The translations under genes and the position numbers were made by a program. From Pseudomonadota bacterium (lineage in GTDB: Bacteria; Pseudomonadota; Gammaproteobacteria; Burkholderiales; Rhodocyclaceae): a DNA stretch of 64,000 nucleotides. This document shows positions 53,347-62,365 of the stretch, in pieces (position 1 is the stretch's first letter; each line of letters begins with the position of its first letter). The DNA lies in assembly GCA_018262235.1 (NCBI GenBank), contig JAGTRY010000004.1, forward strand, positions 1-64,000, in the 5' to 3' direction. The notes beneath the pieces were generated by a model. That model made no database searches and was not told the DNA's origin. It saw only the letters and a program-made list of their open reading frames with translations.

Positions 53347-54594
53347 ATGACTTTTGAACGTTCACAGGCAGCGGTTCTGCGCAGTCGTCTGGATGAGCCA
53401 CCGGTCTTCATGATCGTCGTGGCTGGGCCACGTCAGATTGGCAAAAGTACGCTGGTTCGCCAGGTACTTGCGGGCCGGGCAGCCAGCTTCGTAGCGATTG
53501 ATCAGCCTGTGCCGGATTCTCCCGACCCGTTTTCGAGTAGAGAGAGCTTTACGCGGTTTTTGCCGGGTGCAGCCCCCACGGTCGAGCGCATTGTGGAGTG
53601 CTGGGCGCAAGCGCGGGCAAAGGCACGTGCCTTGCCAGAGGGAACACATTTCGTGCTGGCAATCGACGAGATCCAGAAAATCTCCCGCTGGTCTGAGGTA
53701 GTGAAAGGTTTGTGGGATGCGGACCGAGCGGAAGGTCTCAACCTCCATGTTGTGCTCCTTGGCTCATCACCTTTGCTGATGCAAAAGGGGCTAACCGAAA
53801 GCCTCGCCGGGCGCTACGAGATGATTCCGATGAACCATTGGTCTTATCCCGAAATGCAGGAAGCTTTTGATTTCTCGCTCGATGAATTCCTCTACTTCGG
53901 TGGTTATCCCGGCAGTGCCCGACTGATTCGCGATGAGCAGCGCTGGCGCCAGTATGTGCGTGCGTCGCTGATCCAGCCGAACATCGAAAAAGACATCCTG
54001 CAGATGACCCGCGTGGACAAGCCCGCGCTCCTCAAAACCCTGTTCGAGCTGGGCTGCGCCTATTCCGGCCAGATCGTTTCCTTCACCAAGCTACAGGGCC
54101 AATTGCAAGATGCCGGTAACACGGTCACGCTCTCGCACTACCTTGATCTGCTGGCACAGGCCGGGCTGCTGACCGGGCTACAAAAGTATGCCGGGCAGAA
54201 ACTGCGCCAGCGCGCCTCCAGCCCGAAACTCAACGCCCTGAATACGGCATTGATGTCTGCGCTCGCTGGCTACACCTTTGCCCAGGCACAGGCAGATCGC
54301 TCCTACTGGGGCCGACTGGTGGAAAGTGCCGTGGGCGCCCATCTGGTGAATTCGGCGACGGATAACTGCGAAATCCACTACTGGCGCGAAAGCCCGGACG
54401 AGGTCGATTTCGTCATCGGTAATGGTCGTCAACTCACCGCCATCGAAGTCAAAAGCAATATCGGTTTTGCCGTACCCAAGGGCTTGGGGATTTTTGCCGA
54501 GCAATACGTCGGCACGCGCACGATGCTGGTGGGCGAAGGAGGGGTTCCGCTGGCTGAATTCCTGTCTCATCCCGCCGCAGACTGGCTGGAGTAA
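53347..54594 (+). CDS. AAA ATPase with C-terminal DUF4143 domain
   Basis: A 415-residue protein. An N-terminal AAA_14-type ATPase has the P-loop GPRQIGKST (from residue 27), Walker B FVLAIDEIQKI (Asp107, Glu108) and GSSPLLMQKGL. The C-terminal DUF4143 region has DEVDFVIGNGRQLTAIEVKS, a PD-(D/E)XK-like core (Asp...Glu-x-Lys). These proteins are widespread, mobile and of unknown function. No ribosome site is clear at the ATG. The stop is three bases before the next gene's start, so the two form an operon. Neighbouring genes are ordinary core genes, so this unit is an insertion. Confidence 0.8.
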   Translation: MTFERSQAAVLRSRLDEPPVFMIVVAGPRQIGKSTLVRQVLAGRAASFVAIDQPVPDSPDPFSSRESFTRFLPGAAPTVERIVECWAQARAKARALPEGTHFVLAIDEIQKISRWSEVVKGLWDADRAEGLNLHVVLLGSSPLLMQKGLTESLAGRYEMIPMNHWSYPEMQEAFDFSLDEFLYFGGYPGSARLIRDEQRWRQYVRASLIQPNIEKDILQMTRVDKPALLKTLFELGCAYSGQIVSFTKLQGQLQDAGNTVTLSHYLDLLAQAGLLTGLQKYAGQKLRQRASSPKLNALNTALMSALAGYTFAQAQADRSYWGRLVESAVGAHLVNSATDNCEIHYWRESPDEVDFVIGNGRQLTAIEVKSNIGFAVPKGLGIFAEQYVGTRTMLVGEGGVPLAEFLSHPAADWLE

Positions 54595-54597
54595 ATC

Positions 54598-57500
54598 ATG
54601 ATCCGGGTGGCACGGCGTGTCCGCAAACAGCTTGATTCCAACGAGAGCCCCGAAGCAGGTCAGCCGCGCGAATTGACGAGTTTTCGCACAGAACACGCCT
54701 GGGTGCTGCTCGGCGAGCCGGGTGCGGGAAAATCGACGGCGCTTGAAGACGAAGCCACGCAAACGGGCGGCCAATACCTGCACATTGATGAATTCATTGT
54801 GGCTGATCCGGACCCTTTATGGCAGGGCAAGACCTTGTTCCTCGACGGGCTGGATGAGGTCCGCGCCAGTGGCGCTGGCACCAACCCCTTGCCGAAGATT
54901 CGCACACAACTCAATCGCTTAGGCAAACCACCTTTCCGCATCGCCTGTCGCGCGGCGGACTGGTATGGCGCAGCTGATAGCGAAAACCTCAAAGCGGGAA
55001 CGCAACACGGCAAGATCACCATCCTGAGTCTGGAGCCCCTCAACGAGGACGATATCCTCGCGATCCTCCAGCAGAACCCCGGGATTACCAATCCCGCGCA
55101 ATTCGTTTCGACAGCGAAAGCGCGAGGCGTAGCCGATTTACTCGCCAACCCACAAACCCTGGAGATGCTTGCCAAAGCGGTCGAGGATAATGAAGGCGCT
55201 TGGCCAGCCTCGCGGGACGAAACTTACCGCCTCGCCTGTGAAAAACTGGCAGAGGAACACAACAAGAAACATCGTCTGGAAAAGCGCGACAAGCCCGTTT
55301 CAGTTGGCCAGATCCTTGACGCGGCGGGGCAGCTTTGCGCTGTCATGCTGCTGGCCGACCGGAATGGCATCGCCACCGACGTGACCGGCGCCAGCGAACG
55401 CTTTCCGGTGCTGGAAGATTTTGATCCGCCGGAACTACAAGCTGCCCGGCGGGCCATCGACAGCAAACTCTTCCGCACGGACGGCGTTGAAGAACGTCTG
55501 CAGCCCGCCCACCGCAGCGTGGCCGAATACCTCGCTGCCCGCTGGCTAGGCCAGCAGATCGATGCCAAGGGCTTGCCCTTGCCGCGCCTGCTGACGCTGC
55601 TGCTCGGTGTTGACGGCGGCGTCGTTGCTGGGCTGCGTGGGCTCTTTGCCTGGCTCGCCGTGCATTGCCAGAGCGCCCGATCCCGTCTGATTGAGGCTGA
55701 CCCACTCACGGTGGTGATCTATGGCGACGTGAAACCCATGAGTGCTGACAACAAACGCGCCATCCTGCAGGGCTTGCGGCGTGAGGCGGAGAAGTTTCCC
55801 GGGTTTCGCGGGCTCATCGGGGAGGCTCACCGCTTTGGCGCGCTGGCTGATCCAGCTTTGTTTGAGGACTTTTGCAAGATTCTGCAGGCTCCAGAAAGAG
55901 ATGATGCAAGCCAGACGATGGTGGGTTGCGTGCTGGATATGCTGGATGGAAGCGAATTGAAAGGGTTTGCTCCAATCGTGCTCGAAATTGTGCGCGATGA
56001 CTCGTATAGAAGCTGGTTCAGAAGCAAGGCTCTGGAGGTATGGGTGAAGTGCGCAAGTCCAGGCGATGTAATCAGTTTGCTTGAAGACATTCACCAAGGA
56101 CGAGTGAAAGATGCCGAGGGATCGCTTGCAGGGCTCCTTCTCATGGATTTGTACCCGGACCATCTGCGCGCAGAGGCTCTGCTCCGGTTCTTGCGCATCC
56201 CTGACCACAATTCGTTTATCGGGGATTACCACTTCTTCTGGACACACCATCTTCCCGAAAACATCCGGGACGACGATCTGCCAGGATTTCTTGACGGCCT
56301 GACGGGAAGAACTGACTTCAGGCTGGAAACAACATTCAGCAGTTTCTTGGCCGGAAGAATGGTCGTGCGAGGATTGGAGAAACTAGGCACCACTGTTTCG
56401 GCAGAACGACTGTATGCCTGGCTGGGAATCACTTCCGATGAATTCGGTCATGTGGCCATGGATCAGGGCTCGAGAAGTCGTATTGCAGCATGGTTCAAGG
56501 CTCATCCTGAACGCTACAAAGATGCTATCGCGGTATGCTATCAGCACAGTCAGAGTGCAGAAAACATATATCAATGCCTTAATGCCGGGCTGGAACGACT
56601 AAACGATATACCGAAGCCAGACGACATCGGACTGTGGCACTTCACGCAAGCTACGCAAGCCACACGCGATGAACTTACCCAAGAGCATTTGCAACAAGCA
56701 ATCAATTCGCTGCAATACGGGAAAGGCAGCATTGGTTTGTCACTTGAAGACATTGAAAGTTGGGCCGAAAAAGACCTGAAGCGCACGGTCCTGTTACAGC
56801 CTCTTTTGTCGTGGGAAATTACAGATTCGCGGACGCAGCAAACAAGAAAGAAAATAGATCGCTTAAAAAATAACGCTAAGCTCAAGCGGCAACGCTTGAA
56901 ACAGTTTTCTCCGCTCCTTTCTGACATTGAAAACGGTTCCGCTTCTGTTCATGTAATGAACGATCTTGCACGCGTATGGAGAGGTGAATTCCCCGGGGTC
57001 TCAGGAGAAACCGTACAGACCCGATTTTCCAATTTCATTGAAGAAGGCGCGGAATTATTTGTTAAGGCAGAAGCGGGGTTTCGCCTTTGCCCGGAGCGTA
57101 ATGACTTGCCCGAACCGCAGGTGATTATTGATCTCTATCTCGATCAGAAAGAGCCCTGGATTGGTCTTCCTTGCCGGATTGGCATGGATCTTCGGTGGCA
57201 AACAGGCGTAGGTCAAATCGATAGCCTGTCCGATGCTGTGCTTGATCGCATGCTCACACTTTGGTTTACCCGAGGGATTGGCCTAGCGGATTGGATTAAG
57301 CACCTTTCAAAGGAACGTCCATCCCTGTTTTCTCAGGCTATGGTTCGCTATGCGAAAAGTATGTTCAAGGCCGGACGTAATGTGATTGATGGCATTCAAG
57401 TGCTGGAAGATCCAGACGGTGAAGAAGCTGCAAAGCTTGCCTTGCCGCAATTGCTGGAGATTTTTCCGGTGCGAGCTCTTGAAGGGCAAACCAATACACT

Positions 57501-58608
57501 GGGGCGTTTGATCAAGCTGGCGCTTCAGCTTGTGCCAGAAGAATTGATGCGCGTGAGCGAGAAGAAACTGCAGGTAGTCAGGAAACTGAATGTTCCCCAG
57601 GCGGTGCATTGGCATGCGGCGGCGATGTTGCTTGATTCCGCTAAAGCCGACGCTCTATGGGCGTTCATCGGTAAGAAAGCAAAGCGATGTGATTGCCTTG
57701 CCGACTTCTTTGGAGGGCGTTTCGGTTTTCCTCAACTGGATCTGGATTTGCCTGCGACTGTTTTAGGGAAGTTGATTGAGCTAATGACCCCGCATGCGGA
57801 GTTGGAGTGGCCCACGACAGATGACTCATTCAGCGCTGCTCATCTGCGAGGGGATCAGGTTCGCCGTTACATTGACCAGCTTGCCGCAACGGATAACGAA
57901 GGCGTAGCCGACGAAATCGAACGTCTGCTCGCGTTGCCATCCCTGAAAAAACTCAAGTGGCATCTTGAAAATGCGCGCCATCAACAGGCTTTGCGACGAC
58001 GAGAAAGCTGCTTCCGTTTTTTGTTGCCTCGCGAGGTAGCAAAAGTGCTGGCGAATGACGTTCCGGCCAGTCGAGCCGACCTCGCAGCCTTAGTGCTGGA
58101 CCATCTGGACCAGATCGCAGATGAAGTCCGGAATGACAACGATGATGGATATACACATTTTTGGAAAGGAGACCAGAAGGCTTCAGCAAAACCGAAGATT
58201 GAAAACCGTTGCCGTGATCTTCTGTTGACGCGTTTGAAGTTTCATCTGAGGCCATTTGGCGTTTCATGCGAACCGGAGATGGACAATTCTGGTGACACAC
58301 GGGCGGACATTGAAGTCTTGTATCGCAACGAATTCAAGCTACCTATCGAGATCAAGCGCGATAGCAATGACTCCTTGTGGACCGCGATGCGCCAACAGCT
58401 GATTGCCCAATACACAACGGCGCCGCTTGCCGGGGGCTTTGGCATTTATCTGGTGCTGTGGTTTGGGCGAGGTGGTGTTTATAAAGCCAACGACGGTGGT
58501 AAAAAACCAACGTCACCGCAAGAACTGCAACAACGTCTTGAGGGACAACTCGACATCTCCGAGCGAGGTCGTATTTTTGTGCGGGTGATCGACGTAAGCT
58601 GGCAATGA
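54598..58608 (+). CDS. NACHT/STAND-like NTPase with C-terminal PD-(D/E)XK nuclease motif
   Basis: A 1336-residue protein. A short N-terminus precedes the P-loop GEPGAGKST (residues 39-47) and Walker B LFLDGLDEVRA (Asp86, Glu87), then HRSVAEYLAARWLG, a NACHT-family marker. Residues about 330-1180 are mostly helical, as in HEAT or other solenoid sensors. The C-terminus has DTRADIEVLYRN...LPIEIKRDS, with Asp1237, Glu1251 and Lys1253 spaced as in PD-(D/E)XK nucleases, followed by a Gln-rich helix (MRQQLIAQYTTAP). The start follows GGAG inside the end of the ATPase gene. From about 55850 the DNA becomes much more AT-rich. I do not recognise a named family; an anti-phage role is inference. Confidence 0.75.
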   Translation: MIRVARRVRKQLDSNESPEAGQPRELTSFRTEHAWVLLGEPGAGKSTALEDEATQTGGQYLHIDEFIVADPDPLWQGKTLFLDGLDEVRASGAGTNPLPKIRTQLNRLGKPPFRIACRAADWYGAADSENLKAGTQHGKITILSLEPLNEDDILAILQQNPGITNPAQFVSTAKARGVADLLANPQTLEMLAKAVEDNEGAWPASRDETYRLACEKLAEEHNKKHRLEKRDKPVSVGQILDAAGQLCAVMLLADRNGIATDVTGASERFPVLEDFDPPELQAARRAIDSKLFRTDGVEERLQPAHRSVAEYLAARWLGQQIDAKGLPLPRLLTLLLGVDGGVVAGLRGLFAWLAVHCQSARSRLIEADPLTVVIYGDVKPMSADNKRAILQGLRREAEKFPGFRGLIGEAHRFGALADPALFEDFCKILQAPERDDASQTMVGCVLDMLDGSELKGFAPIVLEIVRDDSYRSWFRSKALEVWVKCASPGDVISLLEDIHQGRVKDAEGSLAGLLLMDLYPDHLRAEALLRFLRIPDHNSFIGDYHFFWTHHLPENIRDDDLPGFLDGLTGRTDFRLETTFSSFLAGRMVVRGLEKLGTTVSAERLYAWLGITSDEFGHVAMDQGSRSRIAAWFKAHPERYKDAIAVCYQHSQSAENIYQCLNAGLERLNDIPKPDDIGLWHFTQATQATRDELTQEHLQQAINSLQYGKGSIGLSLEDIESWAEKDLKRTVLLQPLLSWEITDSRTQQTRKKIDRLKNNAKLKRQRLKQFSPLLSDIENGSASVHVMNDLARVWRGEFPGVSGETVQTRFSNFIEEGAELFVKAEAGFRLCPERNDLPEPQVIIDLYLDQKEPWIGLPCRIGMDLRWQTGVGQIDSLSDAVLDRMLTLWFTRGIGLADWIKHLSKERPSLFSQAMVRYAKSMFKAGRNVIDGIQVLEDPDGEEAAKLALPQLLEIFPVRALEGQTNTLGRLIKLALQLVPEELMRVSEKKLQVVRKLNVPQAVHWHAAAMLLDSAKADALWAFIGKKAKRCDCLADFFGGRFGFPQLDLDLPATVLGKLIELMTPHAELEWPTTDDSFSAAHLRGDQVRRYIDQLAATDNEGVADEIERLLALPSLKKLKWHLENARHQQALRRRESCFRFLLPREVAKVLANDVPASRADLAALVLDHLDQIADEVRNDNDDGYTHFWKGDQKASAKPKIENRCRDLLLTRLKFHLRPFGVSCEPEMDNSGDTRADIEVLYRNEFKLPIEIKRDSNDSLWTAMRQQLIAQYTTAPLAGGFGIYLVLWFGRGGVYKANDGGKKPTSPQELQQRLEGQLDISERGRIFVRVIDVSWQ

Positions 58609-58633
58609 CCCGACTCGCTCGCCGGAAGATCCC

Positions 58634-58855
58634 TCACGCCACCCGCTGCAGCCTTGCCCCCTTGTGCTGCTCGTCGCAGCTCAGCACGAAGTTGCCGTAG
58701 ATGCCGTCGGCGCTGATGAATGGGCGCAGCAAGACGGCGGGGAATTGCACGGTGGCGCCGGTGGTGCAGCGCACGACCACGTGCGCAACCTCGCCACGGT
58801 AGTAAGGCAGATATTGTTCGGGGGAGAGGCGCAGCGGGAATTCGAAGCGTTTCAT
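58634..58855 (-). CDS. DUF2835 family protein
   Basis: A 73-residue protein starting MKRFEFPLRLSPEQYLPYYR with the family's GEVAHVVVRCTTG, VQFPAVLLRPF and FVLSCDEQHK. It is a small conserved proteobacterial protein of unknown function, with PilZ-like size. It marks the return to core genome after the accessory insert. Confidence 0.85.
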   Translation of the reverse strand: MKRFEFPLRLSPEQYLPYYRGEVAHVVVRCTTGATVQFPAVLLRPFISADGIYGNFVLSCDEQHKGARLQRVA

Positions 58856-58879
58856 GCGCGTACTTTGCCACAAGCTGAA

Positions 58880-58901
58880 AAAGCCCGCAGCAGCGGGCTT
58901 T
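58880..58901 (-). terminator. Intrinsic terminator of fumarase
   Basis: A 9-bp stem AAAGCCCGC/GCGGGCTTT with a four-base loop and a T-run on the minus strand lies just past the fumarase stop. Confidence 0.85.
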
Positions 58902-58916
58902 CAGACTGTGCCGGCG

Positions 58917-60434
58917 TTACATCACCTTGACCGGAATCTTGCCGATCTTCGCTTGCCATTCCTTCGGCCCGGTCTCGTGCACCGAGATGCCAGTGGAATC
59001 CACAGCAACAGTCACCGGCATGTCCTGCACGGTGAATTCGTAGATGGCTTCCATGCCCAGATCCTCGAAGGCGAGTACCTTGGCGGCCTTGATTGCCTTG
59101 GAGACGAGGTAGGCGGCGCCGCCGACGGCCATCAGGTACACCGACTTGTGCTGCTTGATGGCATCGATGGCGACGGGGCCACGCTCGGCTTTGCCGATCA
59201 TGCCGAGCAAGCCGGTCTGCGCGAGGATCTGCCCGGTGAACTTGTCCATCCGCGTGGAGGTGGTGGGGCCGGCCGGGCCGACGACTTCGTCGCGCACGGG
59301 GTCGACCGGGCCGACGTAATAAATGAACTTGCCGGCCAGATCCACCGGCAGCTTCTCGCCACGGTTGAGCATTTCGGTCATGCGTTTGTGCGCGGCATCG
59401 CGCCCGGTGAGGATCTTGCCGGAGAGCAGGATGACTTCGCCGGGGCGCCAGCTGGCAACGTCTTCACGCGTGACGGTTTCAAGATTCACGCGACGGCCCT
59501 TGGAGGCGTCATAGGTGAGGCTGGGCCAGTCTGCGAGGGAAGGCGGGTCGAGGTAGACCGGGCCGGAACCATCGAGCACGAAGTGCGCGTGGCGCGTAGC
59601 GGCACAGTTGGGGATCATCGCCACCGGCAGGTTGGCAGCGTGGGTCGGGTAGTCCAGCACCTTCACGTCGAGCACGGTGGTCAGGCCGCCGAGGCCTTGT
59701 GCGCCAATGCCAAGGGCATTGACCTTCTCGTAGAGTTCGAGGCGCAGTTCTTCGGCGCGGTTCTTGGGGCCGCGCGCGATCAGGTCGAGGATGTCGATCG
59801 GCTCCATCAGCGCTTCCTTGGCGAGCAGCATGGCTTTCTCCGCCGTGCCGCCGATACCGATGCCGAGCATGCCGGGCGGGCACCAGCCGGCGCCCATGGT
59901 CGGTACGGTCTTGAGCACCCAGTCGACGATGGAGTCCGAGGGATTCAGCATGGCGAACTTGGACTTGGCTTCCGAGCCACCGCCCTTGGCGGCGACGATC
60001 ACATCCACCTTGTCGCCCGGCACGATGCTGAAGTTCACCACTGCCGGGGTGTTGTCCTTGGTGTTCTTGCGCGCACCGGCCGGATCAGCCAGTACGGAAG
60101 CCCGCAGGGTGTTGTCCGGATGGTTGTAGGCGCGGCGCACGCCTTCGTTGACGGCGTCATTGAGCGAACCCGTAAAGCCCTCCCAGCGCACGTCCATGCC
60201 GACCTTGAGGAAGACCGAGACGATCCCGGTGTCCTGACAGATCGGGCGGTGGCCCTCGGCGCACATCCGCGAGTTGATCAGGATCTGCGCCATGGCGTCC
60301 TTGGCGGCCGGGCTGGCTTCCATCTCATAGGCGCGGGCCAGGCCCTGGATGAAATCAACCGGATGGTAATAGCTGATGTACTGGAGTGCGGCGGTGACGC
60401 TGTCGATCAGGTCGGCTTGGCGGATGGTGGTCAT
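58917..60434 (-). CDS. Class I fumarate hydratase
   Basis: A 505-residue [4Fe-4S] enzyme interconverting fumarate and malate in the TCA cycle. Signature regions include RPICQDTGIVSVFLKVG, GGGSEAKSKFAMLNPSDS, GAGWCPPGMLGIGIGG and DEVVGPAGPTTSTRMD. The cluster ligands are cysteines such as those in ICQDTG and MIPNCAATRHAHF. Class I fumarases are oxygen-sensitive; this matches the low-oxygen bd oxidase also encoded here, though the link is inference. FumA and FumB cannot be told apart from sequence. Confidence 0.93.
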   Translation of the reverse strand: MTTIRQADLIDSVTAALQYISYYHPVDFIQGLARAYEMEASPAAKDAMAQILINSRMCAEGHRPICQDTGIVSVFLKVGMDVRWEGFTGSLNDAVNEGVRRAYNHPDNTLRASVLADPAGARKNTKDNTPAVVNFSIVPGDKVDVIVAAKGGGSEAKSKFAMLNPSDSIVDWVLKTVPTMGAGWCPPGMLGIGIGGTAEKAMLLAKEALMEPIDILDLIARGPKNRAEELRLELYEKVNALGIGAQGLGGLTTVLDVKVLDYPTHAANLPVAMIPNCAATRHAHFVLDGSGPVYLDPPSLADWPSLTYDASKGRRVNLETVTREDVASWRPGEVILLSGKILTGRDAAHKRMTEMLNRGEKLPVDLAGKFIYYVGPVDPVRDEVVGPAGPTTSTRMDKFTGQILAQTGLLGMIGKAERGPVAIDAIKQHKSVYLMAVGGAAYLVSKAIKAAKVLAFEDLGMEAIYEFTVQDMPVTVAVDSTGISVHETGPKEWQAKIGKIPVKVM

Positions 60435-60509
60435 GGGTTCTCTCGTTTCTTGGGTGTTTGCTTGGCGGCCTTCCCCGGTTTCTTGCCGTGCCCGGCAAAA
60501 AACCGGAAA

Positions 60510-61076
60510 TCAGTGTTCGAGGTCTTTGGTCAGAACCAGCGTGCTGGTCATTACCCTGTCGGTATAGGCCATGACGAGTGCGGAGATGACAAAAGTCAGG
60601 TGGATGGCGATCTGGAAGACCACGCCGTGTTCCAGCTTGGTCAGTGCGAAGGAGTCGCCCGCCTGCGCCATCTTGCTGCCGACTTCGATGAAAGTCTTGA
60701 GCAGATGGATTGAAGAGATGCCGATCAAGGCCGTGGCCAGCTTGACCTTCAGCACACCGGCATTGACGTGCGAGAGCCATTCGGGCTGATCGGGATGTTC
60801 ATCCAGATCCAGCTTGGACACGAAGGTCTGGTAGCCGCCCACGGTGACCATGATCAGCAGGTTGGCCACCATCACCACGTCGATCAGGCCGAGCACGATG
60901 AGCATGATGTCCACCTCGCTCAGCGTGTTGGCACTGGCAACCAGATGGATCAGCTCCTGCAGGAACTTGAAGACATACACGCCCTGGGCGAAGACCAGGC
61001 CAAGGTAGAGCGGCGCCTGCAGCCAGCGGCTGCCGAAGAGGAAACCCTCAAGGTAGTGCGAAACGTTCTTTGTCAT
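60510..61076 (-). CDS. YqhA/UPF0114 membrane protein
   Basis: A 188-residue protein with four membrane segments, starting LEGFLFGSRWLQAPLYLGL and containing DVVMVANLLIMVTVGGYQTF and LKVKLATALIGISSIHLLKTF, as in the YqhA family (TIGR00645). Function is unknown. It lies 75 bases upstream of fumarase on the same strand. Confidence 0.88.
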   Translation of the reverse strand: MTKNVSHYLEGFLFGSRWLQAPLYLGLVFAQGVYVFKFLQELIHLVASANTLSEVDIMLIVLGLIDVVMVANLLIMVTVGGYQTFVSKLDLDEHPDQPEWLSHVNAGVLKVKLATALIGISSIHLLKTFIEVGSKMAQAGDSFALTKLEHGVVFQIAIHLTFVISALVMAYTDRVMTSTLVLTKDLEH

Positions 61077-61280
61077 GATCTCTCTTGAGTTTCAGGGCAC
61101 GCCGGCCTTGCGTGGGCGAGGCTTCCGGGGTCCGGAAACGCTGCACGCGCAGCTGGAGTGCGCTGTCAAACGGGTTGGAACGGGGCGTCGGGTCTGCGCC
61201 CGATCAAGGCCAAAGTATAGCAGCCGGCCTTATCCGGCTTGTCGCCGCTAGAATGCCGGCTTCTCTGGAGGATTCCACCC

Positions 61281-61823
61281 ATGCTGCTCGATCCGAACTA
61301 CCTGCGCGACCACATCCGTACCGTGCCCGACTGGCCCCAGCCCGGCGTGCAGTTCCGCGACATCACCCCGCTTCTGCAATGCCCCGAAAGCCTGCGCGTG
61401 CTGGTGCAGCATTTCGTGCTGCGCTACATGCATCAGAAGATCGACATGGTGGCCGGGCTGGATGCGCGCGGCTTCATCATCGGTTCCGTCGTCGCCTACG
61501 AATTGAACGTGGGCTTCGTGCCGATCCGCAAGAAAGGCAAACTGCCCTTCACCACGATTGCCGAAGAATACGAGCTGGAATACGGCAGCGCCACGGTCGA
61601 GATGCATGCCGACGCATGCAAGCCTGGCGACCGCGTACTGCTGATCGACGACCTGATCGCCACCGGCGGCACCATGATGGCCGGCAAGAAGCTGCTGGAG
61701 CGCCTCGGCGCCACGGTGGTGGAAGGCGCGGCGATTGTCGATCTGCCCGAGCTGGGCGGCTCGAAGCTGCTGCGCGACTCAGGCCTGAAGCTGTTCACGC
61801 TGGTGGATTTTGCAGGGCACTGA
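61281..61823 (+). CDS. apt: Adenine phosphoribosyltransferase
   Basis: A 180-residue enzyme converting adenine and PRPP to AMP in purine salvage. It has the PRPP motif [25 protein letters not shown] and [10 protein letters not shown]. The start follows GGAGG. The frame opens upstream at 61239 but the family starts here ([19 protein letters not shown]). Confidence 0.94.
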   Translation: MLLDPNYLRDHIRTVPDWPQPGVQFRDITPLLQCPESLRVLVQHFVLRYMHQKIDMVAGLDARGFIIGSVVAYELNVGFVPIRKKGKLPFTTIAEEYELEYGSATVEMHADACKPGDRVLLIDDLIATGGTMMAGKKLLERLGATVVEGAAIVDLPELGGSKLLRDSGLKLFTLVDFAGH

Positions 61824-61903
61824 GCTTGCCGGCGCGCGCGGGTGGCGCGCGCCCCAAGCCCGCGCCGGCCTTCATGCAGGCCCGCTGCGCGGGGGCTTTC
61901 CGG

Positions 61904-62278
61904 TCATCCGCCCATCGTGAAGGCAGCCAGCTTGTTGCCATCCAGATCGCGGAAATACGCAGCGTAGAAACCGCTGTCCCCACGCGGGCCAGGACCACCT
62001 TCATCCTTGCCACCGAGTTCCATGGCCTTCGCGTACAGGGCGTTGACGGTGGCATGGTCCGGCATGAAGAGTGACACCATGGTGCCGTTGCCAACCGTGG
62101 CAGGCTGACCGTCGAAGGGTTTGATGACGCACAGCGAGGGTTTGTCTGGAGCAACAGACCAGGAAACAAAACGCTCGTTTTCCATATCGCGCGCGGCGCC
62201 GATCACACCGAGCAGGGCATCGTAGAAAGCAGCGGCACGGGGGATGTCATTGGTGCCGAGGGTGACATAACCGATCAT
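61904..62278 (-). CDS. VOC (glyoxalase/bleomycin-resistance fold) protein
   Basis: A 124-residue protein of the vicinal-oxygen-chelate family starting MIGYVTLGTNDIPRAAAFYD and ending AYFRDLDGNKLAAF. Members are glyoxalases, dioxygenases or binding proteins; the substrate is not clear. The start follows GGAG. It is convergent with apt. Confidence 0.85.
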   Translation of the reverse strand: MIGYVTLGTNDIPRAAAFYDALLGVIGAARDMENERFVSWSVAPDKPSLCVIKPFDGQPATVGNGTMVSLFMPDHATVNALYAKAMELGGKDEGGPGPRGDSGFYAAYFRDLDGNKLAAFTMGG

Positions 62279-62317
62279 GGTGATTCTCCTTTGACAGGAC
62301 AGGGTGTGTGAAAACAA

Positions 62318-62347
62318 CAAAGGCCCGTCCTCGCGGAAGGGCCTTTG
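62318..62347 (-). terminator. Intrinsic terminator of the phosphoglycerate dehydrogenase gene
   Basis: Arms CAAAGGCCC and GGGCCTTTG with a 12-base loop, T-rich on the minus strand (TTGTTTTC), 19 bases past the stop codon. Confidence 0.8.
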
Positions 62348-62365
62348 CTTGGTTCAGGCGGATGC

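Noticed and set aside
53347-58608. Considered as part of an integrative element
   Set aside because: No integrase, transposase, tRNA gene or flanking direct repeats were seen at either edge, so mobility is supported only by composition and context.
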